Below are positions 1-11,888 of a stretch of DNA of 64,000 nt, in pieces. A model generated the notes under the pieces. It ran no database searches. It saw only the letters and a list, made by a program, of their open reading frames with translations, and was not told where the DNA came from. This stretch comes from Zoroaster sp. YZ-2022 (Eukaryota > Echinodermata > Asteroidea > Forcipulatida > Zoroasteridae), in NCBI GenBank assembly GCA_029582265.1, contig CM055828.1, forward strand, positions 1,302,001 to 1,366,000. Direction: 5' to 3'. Position 1 is the stretch's first letter. Each line of letters begins with the position of its first letter. The position numbers were made by a program, and so were the translations under genes.

Positions 1-1364
1 CAACTCGACATAAAATGTATGTTCAGAACAGTATGACGTATGTACGTTTTCTATTTGTTGTCCCTGTGGTACATTTACGTATAACTGGCAGTAAGAGCTG
101 CAGTGTGACGTTATTTGATCATGATCCCTCATGTTGTGTGGTTTTGATAGTACGTAGACATCACTCAACATGGAATAGTCATCATTTTAGATAATGCTTT
201 TGACAATTACATGTGTATCGCTTTATACATATCTCATCTTCCCATTAGCAACTACTGACCTTTTAATTTACACAATCAAAATGAAATGGATTTCCCAACA
301 GCTGGATTTCCCATGTTGTAGTAGTGTCACATGTAATTGTACGTCCTGTGATGAGATCTGACCATGGCCTCAGCAGGAGGAGTGTTCTGCTTACGTACTT
401 GTAGGTTTCCCTGTCCACGGTTGACCCAGTTTATGGCCAGCTGTTATCTTGTATAAAAACTTGTATGCTTGAAAGGTCATCGCAAGGTACACGTATATGT
501 TTCTACAGCAACAGTGGTTAGACAAAAATTCAAATAATGCTGGAAAATCAAAAGAAGATAATATAGCATAGATACCTGAGTTTCAGACATCTGTAAGTGG
601 CCACATGAGACAGGTGGCCACAATGTGGAGGTTTATGTATATAATTCAATGGACCATCAGCAGCTGTCAACATTGAGCAGGTGCCTGCTATTTATCAGGA
701 CCATCTTTGATCTAGACTTTCTGCAATGAGCAGGTGCCTGCTTTGTTAAGGGTGGGGGTGCTTGTCATATCCAAGATGTACATGTAGCTTAAAGTGGGGC
801 ATGGCTTAAAAATAAATAAAAATTCTACTATTACTAATTGACACATCAATCTGGTATTTTTTTGGTTAAAAATATGAAGAACATTCGGTGTACAGTACAT
901 ACCACAGAAGGGGACTGCCTGTGCTTTGTTGGTAGCCAAATGTGACAAACATACAAATATTCAACGGTTTTCACCCTACAGGTCATTTTGTAATTGCAGC
1001 TCATATGCTTGTTTGTTGTAGAAAACCCTTCCCTGCTACTCTCTGTTTATTATACCCTACACTGAAAACAGGAGGACAATAGCCCTATGCATTGCATTAA
1101 TATGATTCCATCCTATAACTGCACTTGTGTTTTTTTAAATTTTCTGTTATGAATATCTCAGATGTATGAGTCACTGGTTACGTGCAGAAATGCAGAGCTG
1201 CATTCACTTGGCTGTGAAGATTTTCCTTTAAATTATTGACTTTGGAGGCTAGAACGTATTTCATACATATGGTGTAGAGGCTGTAAATGAAGGCGGTAAT
1301 TTGCCTATTTCAACTGCTCCGCATGTTTGATGTCCAGGGGTACAGTTTAGGTGTTAACTAGGAT
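1..1364. other. Non-coding stretch, no gene seen
   Basis: No ORF here resembles a known protein. The only structure noticed is a 15-bp motif, GAGCAGGTGCCTGCT, present twice (675-689 and 728-742). This may be 5' flank or an upstream intron of the kinase gene that follows. Confidence 0.5.
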
Positions 1365-1391
1365 TAATAATAATAATAATAATAATAATAA
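1365..1391 (-). repeat. (TTA)n 3' tail of LINE
   Basis: Nine TAA units on the + strand, directly joined to the LINE 3' end. On the element strand the tail follows a hairpin-prone segment containing GCGCCTTGAGCGCC. The same tail design ends the SINE at 61317-61671. Confidence 0.85.
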
Positions 1392-1536
1392 AGATTTTTA
1401 GCGCGCACATATCCACCCTGCTGGGCGCTCAAGGCGCGGAAACAAAGAAAAAACATTAACACAAACAATATACAATGATAGCATAGGGGAAAAAAATTAT
1501 GTACCGAGATACATGTACCTACAAATTACAATGCAA

Positions 1537-3024
1537 TTACAAATATACATCATCTTTGAAGAGTTGTGACATAAGATGAGTTTTAAGCATCGACTTGAAT
1601 CTGGTTATACTATGACAAGATTTGAGTTTAGTTGGAAGATGATTCCAGAGTCTCGGAGCTGCGACAGAAAACGACCTATCACCCCAGTTGCGTTTTGAAG
1701 TTGGTTCCTTTAGGAGTGACATGTTGCTGGAGCGCAAATTGCGTGATGGAGTGTAGACTTTAAGCAGTTCATAAATATAAATTGGAGCAATGTTATTAAA
1801 AGATTTGTGAACAATTAGCATAAGTTTAAAAACAATTCTCTGTGAAACAGGAAGCCAGTGCAGTTCTTTCAAGATTGGCGTGATATGGCATGACTTTCTG
1901 GACAAAGTCACAACACGAGCTGCTGTGTTTTGTATGTGCTGAAGACGAGATATTTGATTCTGCGGGAGACCGTAAAGGAGAGCATTCCCATTATCGAGCC
2001 GTGATGTGACAAACGCATGTATAATTTGTTCAGCAGCACTTTTATTCAAGTACATGTATTTCCTAATTCGGCTTATATTTCTGATATGAAATGATGATAT
2101 GCGAACAATGTTGGAGATATGTGGTTTTAAAGTCATTGTCGAGTCAAATATAACACCCAAATTACGTGCATGTAATGAGGGGGTTATCTGCGAGTCACCA
2201 ATTGTAATAAATGGAAGAGAAACTTTAGACAATTGCTGACGTGATCCAAATAGAACAAATTCTGTTTTTTCATCGTTCAATTTCAGGAAGTTTTGTCTCA
2301 TCCAACTTCGAATCTCTTGAATACATTTCTCTAGTGTTTTAATGCAGGAATCGGCAGGTTCTTGAGAAGATTTAAAAGTAATGTAAAGCTGCGTGTCATC
2401 AGCGTAAACATGGTAATTTAAATTATACTTCAAAATGATATCACGAACTGGAAAGGTATAAACAGTAAACCACTGTGGGCCGAGCACAGACCCTTGGGGT
2501 ACAGAATAGTCAAGAGTAACAGGCTCGGAGATAGCGTTACCAATACAAACATGCTGAGGCCTATTTAAAAGGTAGGACTTACACCAATCCAGGGCTGTGT
2601 CATGTATTCCAAGATGATATTGAAGGCGGGAGAGAAGGATTTTATGATCGACCGTGTCAAAAGCGGCGCTTATGTCTAACAAAACTAATGCAGTGATTTT
2701 CCCCTCATCCATGGCAGATAAAATGTCATTGTTGACGTGAAGAAGAGCAGTTTCCGTTCCATGAAATGGTTTGTAGGCTGACTGAAATGTGTCCGACAGG
2801 TTATTAGCACGAACATGGTCAGAGATCCGTGATGAAACAACTCGCTCGATTGTTTTTCCAAGGTACTTTAAATTCGCTACTGGTCGGTAATTTTTGAAAA
2901 CTTCCTTGTCCAAATTGGGTTTCTTTAGGAGTGGTTTAACATGAGCAACCTTCTGGCTATTAGGGAAACAACCGGAAGAAAGAGATCTGTTTACAATAAT
3001 TGTGATACTTAGCAAACACATCAA
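1537..3024 (-). pseudogene. Reverse transcriptase domain of LINE
   Basis: This is a 495-codon open frame encoding the polymerase of the LINE. Visible RT motifs in order are [13 protein letters not shown] (palm, first catalytic Asp), VPQGSVLGP (motif B-like) and YADDTQLY (the catalytic YADD). A thumb/C-terminal region follows with a NLGVIFD motif and an HWLPV..RI..K motif typical of CR1/L2-like elements. The enzyme would copy the element's RNA at a nicked chromosomal site. The frame has no upstream endonuclease fused to it, so the protein is an isolated fragment here. It begins at an internal ATG rather than a genuine start. Confidence 0.85.
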
Positions 3025-3561
3025 TATTTTGTTTTATTAGCGAAGTTGGCACTGGATCAAGTTCACATGATTTTGATGGCGATTTCATGATGAGTTTCTT
3101 GATCTCCGTAACACTAGTACTGTAGGCTCAAACATGGACAGTCTACATTGTGGATCCTTGCGTGATGGTGTTTGTGATAGAATGGCAGGTACTGAGGGAA
3201 AAGAACGACGGATATTCTCAATTTTTGTGACAAAAAAGTTTGAAAAAGCATTTGCGAGGTCCTGATCGGAGTGTGTAGATGGAAGCACTGGAGCTTTGGG
3301 TTTATGAAGCAGCTTTTCAACAATGTTAAAGAGTTTTTCTGATCACCAGAGCTATCTTCCACAAGAGATGAGTAGTGAGTTATTTTTACCTGGTTAATCA
3401 TGTTCTTCACAATATCACGTTGGTTACAGTATTCTTGCCGATGTACTCCAAGTTTCCCATTGTCACGCCATCTTCGCTCAAGTTGACGGCGGATTTTCCT
3501 TGCAGCACGGATATCATCATTGAACCAGGGGATTCAGATTGTAGTTTAACAGTTCGAGTTT

Positions 3562-3937
3562 TTATGGAGCATGATCATCCAAGATGTTACGGACAGTAGA
3601 TTCAAATAGACTGACACAAGAATCCAGCTCACCATCTTCAAGGTTTACATTTTCCAGTTGAGATTCAATATCATGACATAAATCTTTAATATTTACTTTT
3701 TTCCAGTGGCGAGTAGTTACAGAAATGGTAGGTATGGGAGGTTTTTTAAGGTTCAAATTTACCATGATTGCATAATGATCAGATAAGCCTGGATGAATAG
3801 TTATATTCGAGATGAGAGGTGAAGTATTTTCACGCGTTATCATGAGGTCAAGACAGTGACCATACCGATGAGTGGGTGCTGTGATGTGCTGGATAAGTCC
3901 ATGAGCAGAGAGCAGATCTTTAAACTGATTGTCATGT
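3562..3937 (-). pseudogene. LINE endonuclease C-terminal remnant
   Basis: The minus-strand frame carries the end of an apurinic-like (EEP) endonuclease. It contains HGLIQHITAPTHRYGHCLDL and then HPGLSDHYAI, where the SDH is the catalytic end motif of LINE endonucleases. The frame is 93 codons from its ATG at 3843, and the homology extends upstream without an ATG to about 3937, where the truncation lies. The frame is interrupted before the RT, so this is a relic. Confidence 0.75.
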
Positions 3938-4394
3938 TAGGACGAGTATTTTCACGCTTATGTATTTAAAATAATAATTTTTTAGAATTAATTTTTCTTT
4001 GGGAGATTGTTGTCACATGTCTCTTAATTGATTTAGTCATTTCCTCATTGACAGTTGATTTCACATTACTTACAGTGTCATCCTTGGCATTGGTGTTGTT
4101 GGTGTTTCATTGGCCTTCACTTTATACAAAAGTATTTTGACAGGTAGATGTGATGTGAAGGTCAAATGATGGTAAAAAGATCATTGTGATGTGCATTCAT
4201 AAACACATGTACATGTACTATATGGGGGGGGGGGGGTTCAGTAGGAAACACATTGCCTTTCAGAAGGAAGGATATGCCTGAACATTGTAGCCACCTGTCA
4301 AATTTGACTGCTATTGTGAATGTTGCTACCACCTTGATCAAACTCCCTGGATGCAAGGGCATGTATACTCATAATGTTATAAACGTGAATCTAA

Positions 4395-5203
4395 AGCCCT
4401 TTTCACACGAGCACCGATAACAAAGGTCCTTGGTAATGGGCGCCAGTTGTCTGTCGCCTCGGTCATTTGTGATTTTTTAACAAACTTTCACACGACTTCC
4501 ACTCACGCCAAAACTAACGTCCCTCGTTTTCCATGGAGGGTCAATGGTCATGATTGTGCAATCAAATATTTCACTGGTACCACACGCAGAGCTTATTCAC
4601 TGAACGCTTTCTTCTAAGTTACCAGTGGTTTTCCCGAGAAGATATATATGCGTTGTGCAAAGTCAAACGTTACTTTCTCCCACGTTTTGTTTTCATTTCC
4701 TGACAATTTTATTCTCGTTTTATTATGGATATCGAATCAAGTATACTTGGAACAATTCCGACGGATTCACAGAGCCAGATTTCTAACGTAAGGCCATCCA
4801 ACGAGAAAAATAAACGCGTGTCCGGGCCAAGAAAGTCTCTTGGAGTTACGATGAAACCGTTTCATTCACTGATCAACGTGATGGGGACGTACAAGTTGTT
4901 TACCAACACACATCCGGGATTTATTGCAAGCTGATTAGTGATGCGTTCTGCGCATGCGAAATGATACCGCCAAAGCAAGGGTCCCCTGTTTGGGCGCATG
5001 AAGCGTTTCACACGACCTATCGTGGCGATTTTAACATCGATGCGATTTTTTGGAGGAGGTCTCGATCTCTGTTATAAATAACGAGGGTCTGTGGTAATTA
5101 TTTAATAAGGATAGCTTTCACACGACTGGGCTTTGCTATTTTTTAACATGGATGCGATTTTTAGTCAAGGTCCCTTGTTAAAATGGTCTCGTGTGAAAGG
5201 GCC
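4395..5203. mobile_element. Harbinger-like non-autonomous element, copy 1
   Basis: An 809-bp element with terminal inverted repeats: the left end reads AGCCCTTTTCACACGAG and the right end is its near reverse complement, CTCGTGTGAAAGGGCC. It is flanked by TAA on both sides (4392-4394 and 5204-5206), which fits the TWA target duplication of PIF/Harbinger. Short TTTCACACGA words recur inside as subterminal repeats. A 69-codon open frame (4725-4934) begins MDIESSIL. The start of this frame is shared with the second copy at 58991-59867, but the middle parts differ. It is likely an internal-deletion derivative of a larger autonomous element. The superfamily assignment is inference. Confidence 0.75.
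4725..4934 (+). pseudogene. ORF remnant inside Harbinger-like element
   Basis: A 69-codon frame starting MDIESSIL. Its first 33 codons correspond to the reading frame at 59327 in the other copy, with only two differences. After that the two sequences diverge completely. This suggests the true N-terminus of an element-encoded protein that has lost its body. I do not recognise the protein. Confidence 0.4.
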
Positions 5204-5206
5204 TAA

Positions 5207-6167
5207 TTAAGACAAACATAATCCATTTCCTTGTTGAAAGTTAAAATCATTATCACTTATCTTGACTCAAAATAACCTTGACCTGTCCATTACTGTGTCC
5301 TACATTGCCAAAAGATACAGGGAGCTATACTGAAAAGAATCCTCATAATGACACATCATTGTTAATGTTCTAACTACTATTGGTACTGTAAAACCATGCT
5401 TGTCATGATTATTTAGCAAAATGTATTTTTTTCACTTCCTCACTTCCTCACAAGTAAAATAGCAATTTTCCAGTGAAAAAGACCATTTCCGGAAATTGTT
5501 GGCGATACATCTTTAATTTATGTAATGAATGCATTTATTTATTGTAATCTTTTGTGAAGCTTTTTGTAATTTCTTTTGAGCTATTTGACCATAACATTTA
5601 ACCATGAATGTGAATGTTAAATGTCAAGTAGTTTTGATTTCTTTGTTAGTATTCTGATGAAATAAACCAGACTGGCGCCATAGTTATTGATTAGTTTGGT
5701 TGCTCAGCCAGTGATCAAGGACCAGCGGCTGAATTGTGGTTTGGTTGCTGACTCCATCAGGATGAATTTCTAGAGAAAATTTTCAAGATGCTTAGAACTA
5801 CATGTACATCTACTTGGTTATGATGGTTATTTCAACACTTCTTTTCATAATTTGTGGCAATGGCATAAACAGTTCGTTTTCTTTAAAAATCTGTTTCATC
5901 TTGAGAAATGTTTGGTTTCGACAAAATAGGAAATCTTTTATTTATTTTAATTAAGATGACATTTTATCCTTTGTGTACATGTACATCTTAATTTTGGATG
6001 AAACAAATATAGATTTGAAGAGTTTGCAACCTGATATAATAATCCCAATTACTTCATTCAGTCAATATCTTTGTTTGTCAAATATGACAATTTATTGGGC
6101 AGTTTATTATCCTCTTTCATCAAGTTTTTCCCTGGAATACTCTGTTGTATGTTCATGGAATGAGTAA
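5207..6167. other. Non-coding stretch
   Basis: AT-rich sequence without recognisable genes. Only short chance ORFs were seen. Confidence 0.5.
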
Positions 6168-6273
6168 TTAACCATAACCACCCCAAACCCATCAAACTCC
6201 AAAAGCTGGTTGTGTTGGATTTTGGTGGATTCAGGAAGGTTCCTGGCCAAAACCATTAGGGGGTTAGGGTTAA
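6168..6273. mobile_element. Miniature TTAA-flanked MITE (106 bp)
   Basis: The ends are TTAACCATAACCACCCC and GGGGGTTAGGGTTAA, which are inverted repeats of one another with one or two mismatches. The TTAA at each border matches the piggyBac-type target site. The ends resemble those of the elements at 14541 and 16846. Confidence 0.6.
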
Positions 6274-7740
6274 TAAACTGTAATGTACGTATTTCCTTGA
6301 GTGAGATCATTAACCAGAGTTAGGAATTAAATCATCAATTCCAAAACGTGACAACAAAAATATTATTTTCATTATTTCATAACTCGGGTATTATGACACA
6401 CAGGAATTCCCTTTACATGTATGTGCATGCCTGAACAAATGAGAACTTCTAGAAGTTACAGAAATGTAATTGAGTAAGTGGGAAATGTGGGAGTTGATGA
6501 CCATATTGCTGTTAGTTGGTTTACTGTCTTCCTGTATCTAGCAGATACAGGACCTGACAAATTGGTCACAACTAGATAAGTATAACGAACTGATACAGGT
6601 ACAGGTGGATGGAAGGGGGAAGTACATGTAGTGGGAGGAGAGCTTGGGTGATATAGGATCATTTGTAGATACAAGTACCTCCACAGCCTTTTTTGGGACC
6701 GCCTTTGGAATGGTCAGAATGAAGCAGTCAGTACAGAGAGGGGGATGTGTTTCTTCATATATGCATTGTGTAAGTGAATGAGGGAATGATGGATGGTCTG
6801 GACAGATGGATGGATACATGTAGATGGTCATCAGGATAGATTGGCCGACAATGGACGGATGTAGAGGAAGTAATTACAGATGACCATTCAGGAACTTGTT
6901 GACTGTTAAACCAAGCTTCTGACAACAATGTATTTTAAATAAATAATTTTAAAATACTTAATTTCATTTCTAAATGGAAATATTACACAAACATTACTGA
7001 AAATTGCTGGTACACATACATGTAGGCTGTATGTAGACCAGCTTGTTTATGTAACCTTAATAGATAAACCAGGCTTCATAATGTATGCTTCCTGAACAAC
7101 CTGGAAAGTTTTAGATTTCTACATCCATCCTGGAAATTCTGTGCATGGTGTCGAAATAACACTCTTGAAAAAATTCCACTGTAAAATTATATTACACTGA
7201 TGTACAAACAGTACAATACATGTACAAGCATGGGCACTGTAGGTGGATCTACAGAGCCACACCTCATCATAGCTCATCACAGTTCATCACAGTTCAGCTC
7301 AGATAAACTCACACAACTCTAGGGTAACTGGAGAAAAGAGGTTTGGAATATATTGCAACAGAATAAACCAAAGCAACCACATGAAACAATGAAAAGATGA
7401 CTAAACTTCGCATGGTCCCTTTCAAAAACATTGTGCAAGTTTGGAAAGTGTAACATATTTAACAAAAAACAAGTTTCTTCTTGTTTGATTTAATAATAGA
7501 ACTGACTAGATCTCTGAAATACCCAACCCACTCAAAACAACCAATCATCCTTCCAATTTATTTGATGACACATACATATTCATGATGCCTGAAATCCTAT
7601 TGGCTGAGAGTTACATGTACATCACGGATGTTTACAGCAGTTGGATAAACAAGGTCGTCACGGTATTCACAAACCCAATCACTGATCTAGTACTTCCTTT
7701 AAATTGTTTTATCCTTTCTGGACACATTTCCTGATGTAGG
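6274..7740. other. Non-coding stretch before the kinase promoter
   Basis: No gene is recognised. It includes a low-complexity CATCACAGTT-rich patch around 7260-7310. Confidence 0.5.
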
Positions 7741-7749
7741 TTAAGTTTC

Positions 7750-7787
7750 TATAAAAAGAAACTGGCTCTGTAGTCGAGGATTAGTTC
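7750..7787 (+). promoter_or_regulatory. Candidate core promoter: TATA box and initiator
   Basis: TATAAAAA lies at 7750-7757. An initiator-like TTAGTTC (fitting YYANWYY) lies at 7781-7787 with its A at 7783, 33 bp from the first T of the TATA box, which is a normal spacing. The first ATG downstream (7849) opens a short exon that can splice in phase into the kinase. No transcript evidence is available. Confidence 0.4.
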
Positions 7788-7848
7788 ATTCAAGCTATTC
7801 GTAAAGAGAACATTGTTTTAAAAGTTCTTGATACAGATACATATCAGG

Positions 7849-7890
7849 ATGCCTAATGTTGCTGTGTGCATGGCGTGTCACAATATTGAC
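7849..7890 (+). CDS. Candidate alternative first coding exon of the PFTAIRE kinase
   Basis: Fourteen codons, MPNVAVCMACHNID, start at the first ATG after the candidate initiator. The context has A at -3. The exon ends at a good donor, GTAAGG, in phase 0. The next kinase exon (8195) also begins in phase 0, so the two join without a frame problem. Vertebrate CDK14 has a longer N-terminal extension rich in Ser/Arg, which is not visible in this window. This would therefore be a short isoform, or the resemblance is chance. It is an inference from position and splice signals only. Confidence 0.35.
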
Positions 7891-8194
7891 GTAAGGAGTA
7901 GTGTACATTTACCGCTTTGTGAGAAATCTCAACCAGAGATATCCAGAACAAGAACATGTCCCCCTTGCAAGGTTTGTAATCATGACATTTAGACCAAATA
8001 TTGTATTAGTATGTGGGTCATCAGTTGGTGTTTTCCTTGAGGACACAGCGTCACTGACAATTTCATGCCAACATTGTTGGCTAGTTTGTTGACAAGAACA
8101 ATGCCGGGATTTAAACCTAACTTTCATATTCCCCAAGCAGTGACAAGATACGTATTTTAAGTAATTGTATATTATTTTTGTTCTTGTTTTGCAG

Positions 8195-8286
8195 TCATGT
8201 TCGCCGTTCGGCAAGTCAGAAACATACAAAAAAATCTGTCCACTCGGAGAAGGTTCATATGCCAAAGTATTTAAGGCAATTAGCAG
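8195..8286 (+). CDS. CDK14: Kinase exon: glycine loop
   Basis: Follows TTTTGCAG and ends at GTAAGA. It encodes [10 protein letters not shown], then the ATP-binding loop GEGSYAKV. It begins in phase 0 and ends after two bases of a codon. Confidence 0.92.
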
Positions 8287-11200
8287 GTAAGAACAAATGG
8301 TTTTCTACAATCATAGTTTTTTAAGCTAATATTCTGAGAATTGGATGTTTTGGTTTTCTCTAAATCCATAGTGCATTTTAGGTAAAATTATGCGAATGTT
8401 TTTTAATATTCCACAAACTCATGTTTGTGGTTTCCTTAAAGCTTTAACACACTTTAATAAAATGTCATAGTTTGTATTAATGAGAAGCTGTGACAGTGTC
8501 AGCTAAATAATGGCAGAGTGTACAGTGTTCAGTTTCTTGACCCACAAATTAATATTTTCGATCTTACTTTGAGAGAAAAATATGAGTGAAATACGAGGCT
8601 TATGTTTTTTACATCAATAATAGAAATGGGTAGTTTTGTGTGTTAATATAATTCTTTTCCACTTTTTATTATATTTTCTTTTATGGAAATTTGGGAAGCA
8701 GTTAACAGAAAAGCATTAATTCTAATTCCCATTCTCTCCAAATAATCGCACCTGATTTTATCGTTCTTCAGCGTCAATCAACAGGTAGTCGCACTTAAAG
8801 AAATTCGTCTGCAACAAGACGAGGGCGCTCCTTTTACAGCAATCCGAGAGGCATCTCTTCTCAAAGGGCTGAAGCATGCCAACATTGTCTGTCTACATGA
8901 TATCATACATACAAAGACTACACTAACGTTTGTCATTGAGTATGTGGTGAGTTGTTGATTTATTGAACGACATCCCTGGATATGTGTCGGCAATCCCCTG
9001 GTTTGTGTTATTTTCAGCTGTCTGTCGTTGTGATGCTTGATAGCTTCATCGATTTCTGTTACAGAATCCTAGCTAATAGGCTTTACAGATAAAAAAGATT
9101 ATGAGTAAGATATTCGGGAGTTTGTCTGTGTGACACACATTTACATTTAGCTTTCTGCTGTTAAACTTTATTTCTGTTTCAAAATTCAATGGCGTAGATG
9201 TATGTTTTCAGAAAGAAACAGGAAAGACAAAATTAATAACAGTATTTCAAAAAATCCAAATTCAATTAATTGCTCCAATACAAACTAAAACATTTCTTTA
9301 TTTCAATAGAAATTCATCATGAATGAATGACAAGAATACATAACGGATTTATCATAACAGCCATTGAAAAAAGGTGTATCTGTCTGCCTGAAATAAGCAT
9401 TTCAGAAAGTGGTTTGTGTGAATTGACAATGCATCTTATAATCAATGACATGCATGGCTACTGAAAATGTCATGGGTACAGAGCTTGAATAACGACTTGT
9501 TATTCACTGTACATTCACAAAGGTTAGAGGTTTTTCATTGACATGGTCAATTGAAGTTAGCTACAGAAAGGGTGTTTTTTATCATTCATTCTTATTTCTG
9601 TAGCAATTTAATTTGAGGCATATACATGTACGTATATTACTCAGACCCTTGAGAGTATATTTAGCAATTGCAAGTAAATTGCATGAGCTTTTGGCACTAC
9701 AAAGAAGTTACATGTTGCTCAAACAAGTAATTTGCTGTAGGCTACAATCTTCTTATTCTGAACAATCTGTGCTACTCAAGAAAATTGAATATTTTGTACT
9801 GCCATCGGGGTTGACGGTTGGCTCCAGAGATGAGATCAGTATTCTCAGTTGATCTTTTAGTCTGTCTGTTTGTCTAACTGTCTAGATGTGTGTACATGTA
9901 TTTCAGTCATCCGTCACTGTGTGTTGCCCTGTTTATGTAATGCATATTGATGTTGCTTTGACTAATTACTCCTACTTGTGACCTGATTTTAAGAAATATG
10001 TGAAAGTAACAAAAATCACAAATTGAGATTTTGGTTATCACTGGATAGAACTGAAAAAGATGGAACTTCAGAATGGTATATAATTTGTTGGGCATAGGCT
10101 ATTTATCTTTCATATTCGAGAGCTGAGAAAATTGAAGAAAATTAAACTTAAAATGGCTGTACTGAAAAATGACACCTGTTAAATTAATTGCACTCATTCT
10201 GTATCTGTTGCTGTGTGGTTCTCCTCTATATGTATATTATGATAACTTATTGACATAATCACCACCTGTCTCTGACATTCACAGCATACAGATCTGAGTG
10301 CATATCTTGAGAAGCATCCTGGTGGCTTAAACCCACACAACGTTAAGCTCTTTCTCTTCCAGCTCCTAAGGGGTCTGTCATTCTGTCATCAGAGGAGAAT
10401 TTTACATAGAGATATGAAACCACAGAACATCCTTATCAGCGAGACTGGAGAACTCAAATTGGCAGACTTTGGTGAGTTGCCTAGGAAATGGTTGAACTGT
10501 ATTTTTTTCTTCAGAAATTAAGTTTAGATATACAAAGGAGTTGATGTTGTATTGGTGCAAGTGGTTACATTGTCAAAAACAAAAGAAGTAAATTCCTGTT
10601 GACTTTTACAGACTGATTTTGTTTAGTTTCAGCTTGTGGAAGGGCATTGCCTGATATAAGGGGAGGGTTAATGAGAGAAAAGATGGTCTCCCTCCTTCCG
10701 GTTGGAAATCACCCATGTACATAATGTACAGTGTTGTGATACCTTGTGTTAGAGCACTTTAAAAATGACTTCATTATTACATTAATTCATCTACATATAA
10801 ATGAATTTTCACCTTTAAATAACTGCCAATATTCCCTCTTTTTGACACTCTAGTCCCACCATTTTATCACCTTGATAATGTTGTCATTTGACATCTTGTA
10901 TTTGGAATGTTTGTATAGGTCTAGCAAGAGCGAAGTCTATTCCAAGTAGGACCTATTCTCATGAGGTAGTAACGTTATGGTACAGACCACCTGATGTGCT
11001 ACTAGGCTCAACAGACTACTCAACACAACTTGACATCTGGTGAGCTAATAATAGGGCTAGTGAACTTTTTTTTAAAGTTTGTTTTTTGTTCATAAGGTTG
11101 CTTTCATTGGAAAGGCCATCCAAAAAGAAAACAAATGGTGGTAAAATGGTCACAATTGACCAATGCACTCCAAAGTTATGGCCAAATATATGACGATCAA

Positions 11201-11812
11201 AATGACGCTAATTTGTATAGGAAACGTGTTTGAAAATGGTCAATTTTTAACAAATTGAATGAGAAGGCATATTTAAACACCTGTTAAAGTGTAAATAAAC
11301 ATTTTATTCATCTTAAACTTATTTTTGTCCATTGTTACCCAGAAATACTATCGATTCCAGTTGGTTTTGAGTTGTTCCAAATAATATTTTGCAAAAAAAT
11401 GGACGTCAAAAATGTAATTTTCACCAAAATTGACCGACGGCAAGGTCGAAAAATTACTAAGTCCAACCTAAAAAAACACTTAAAGTTACATAACTTCCAT
11501 TAGCTACATCATATTTTCACAAAATTTGGATCACACGTGGAATGAGTGCAGTTACACTATCTTGACCATTAAAAAGAAAGAAAACATTTGAATTTTTACA
11601 AAAAAACTTACTTTTTAAGCAATTTTTTACCAAAAACGGACATTTTAGCTCATTAATATGCGTAAATGTCATAAGTCCAATTCTGAATGCCCAATTTTGA
11701 CAAAATTTGAAACCAAGATCATTTTGGTTAAAAAGAAAGCAATGTAGGTTTTACTGTGCAATCTGGAGCACCTTAAATGGTTTTATTTTATGATTTTTGT
11801 GAATTTTACCTC

Positions 11813-11888
<76 letters not shown>

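Larger units (their letters stand above)
1365..3937 (-). mobile_element. 5'-truncated CR1/L2-like non-LTR retrotransposon
   Basis: Reading on the minus strand, the element runs from an endonuclease remnant (about 3937-3562), through a linker with shifted frames (about 3410-3085), into a 495-codon reverse transcriptase ORF (3024-1537). It ends in a short 3' UTR and a (TTA)n tail at 1391-1365. The first half of the endonuclease and the 5' UTR are missing, as is usual for target-primed insertions. The relatively intact RT frame suggests a fairly recent copy, but the frameshifts make it non-autonomous. CR1/L2-group placement comes from the RT motif style and simple-repeat tail. The exact clade cannot be fixed by eye. 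Confidence 0.85.
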
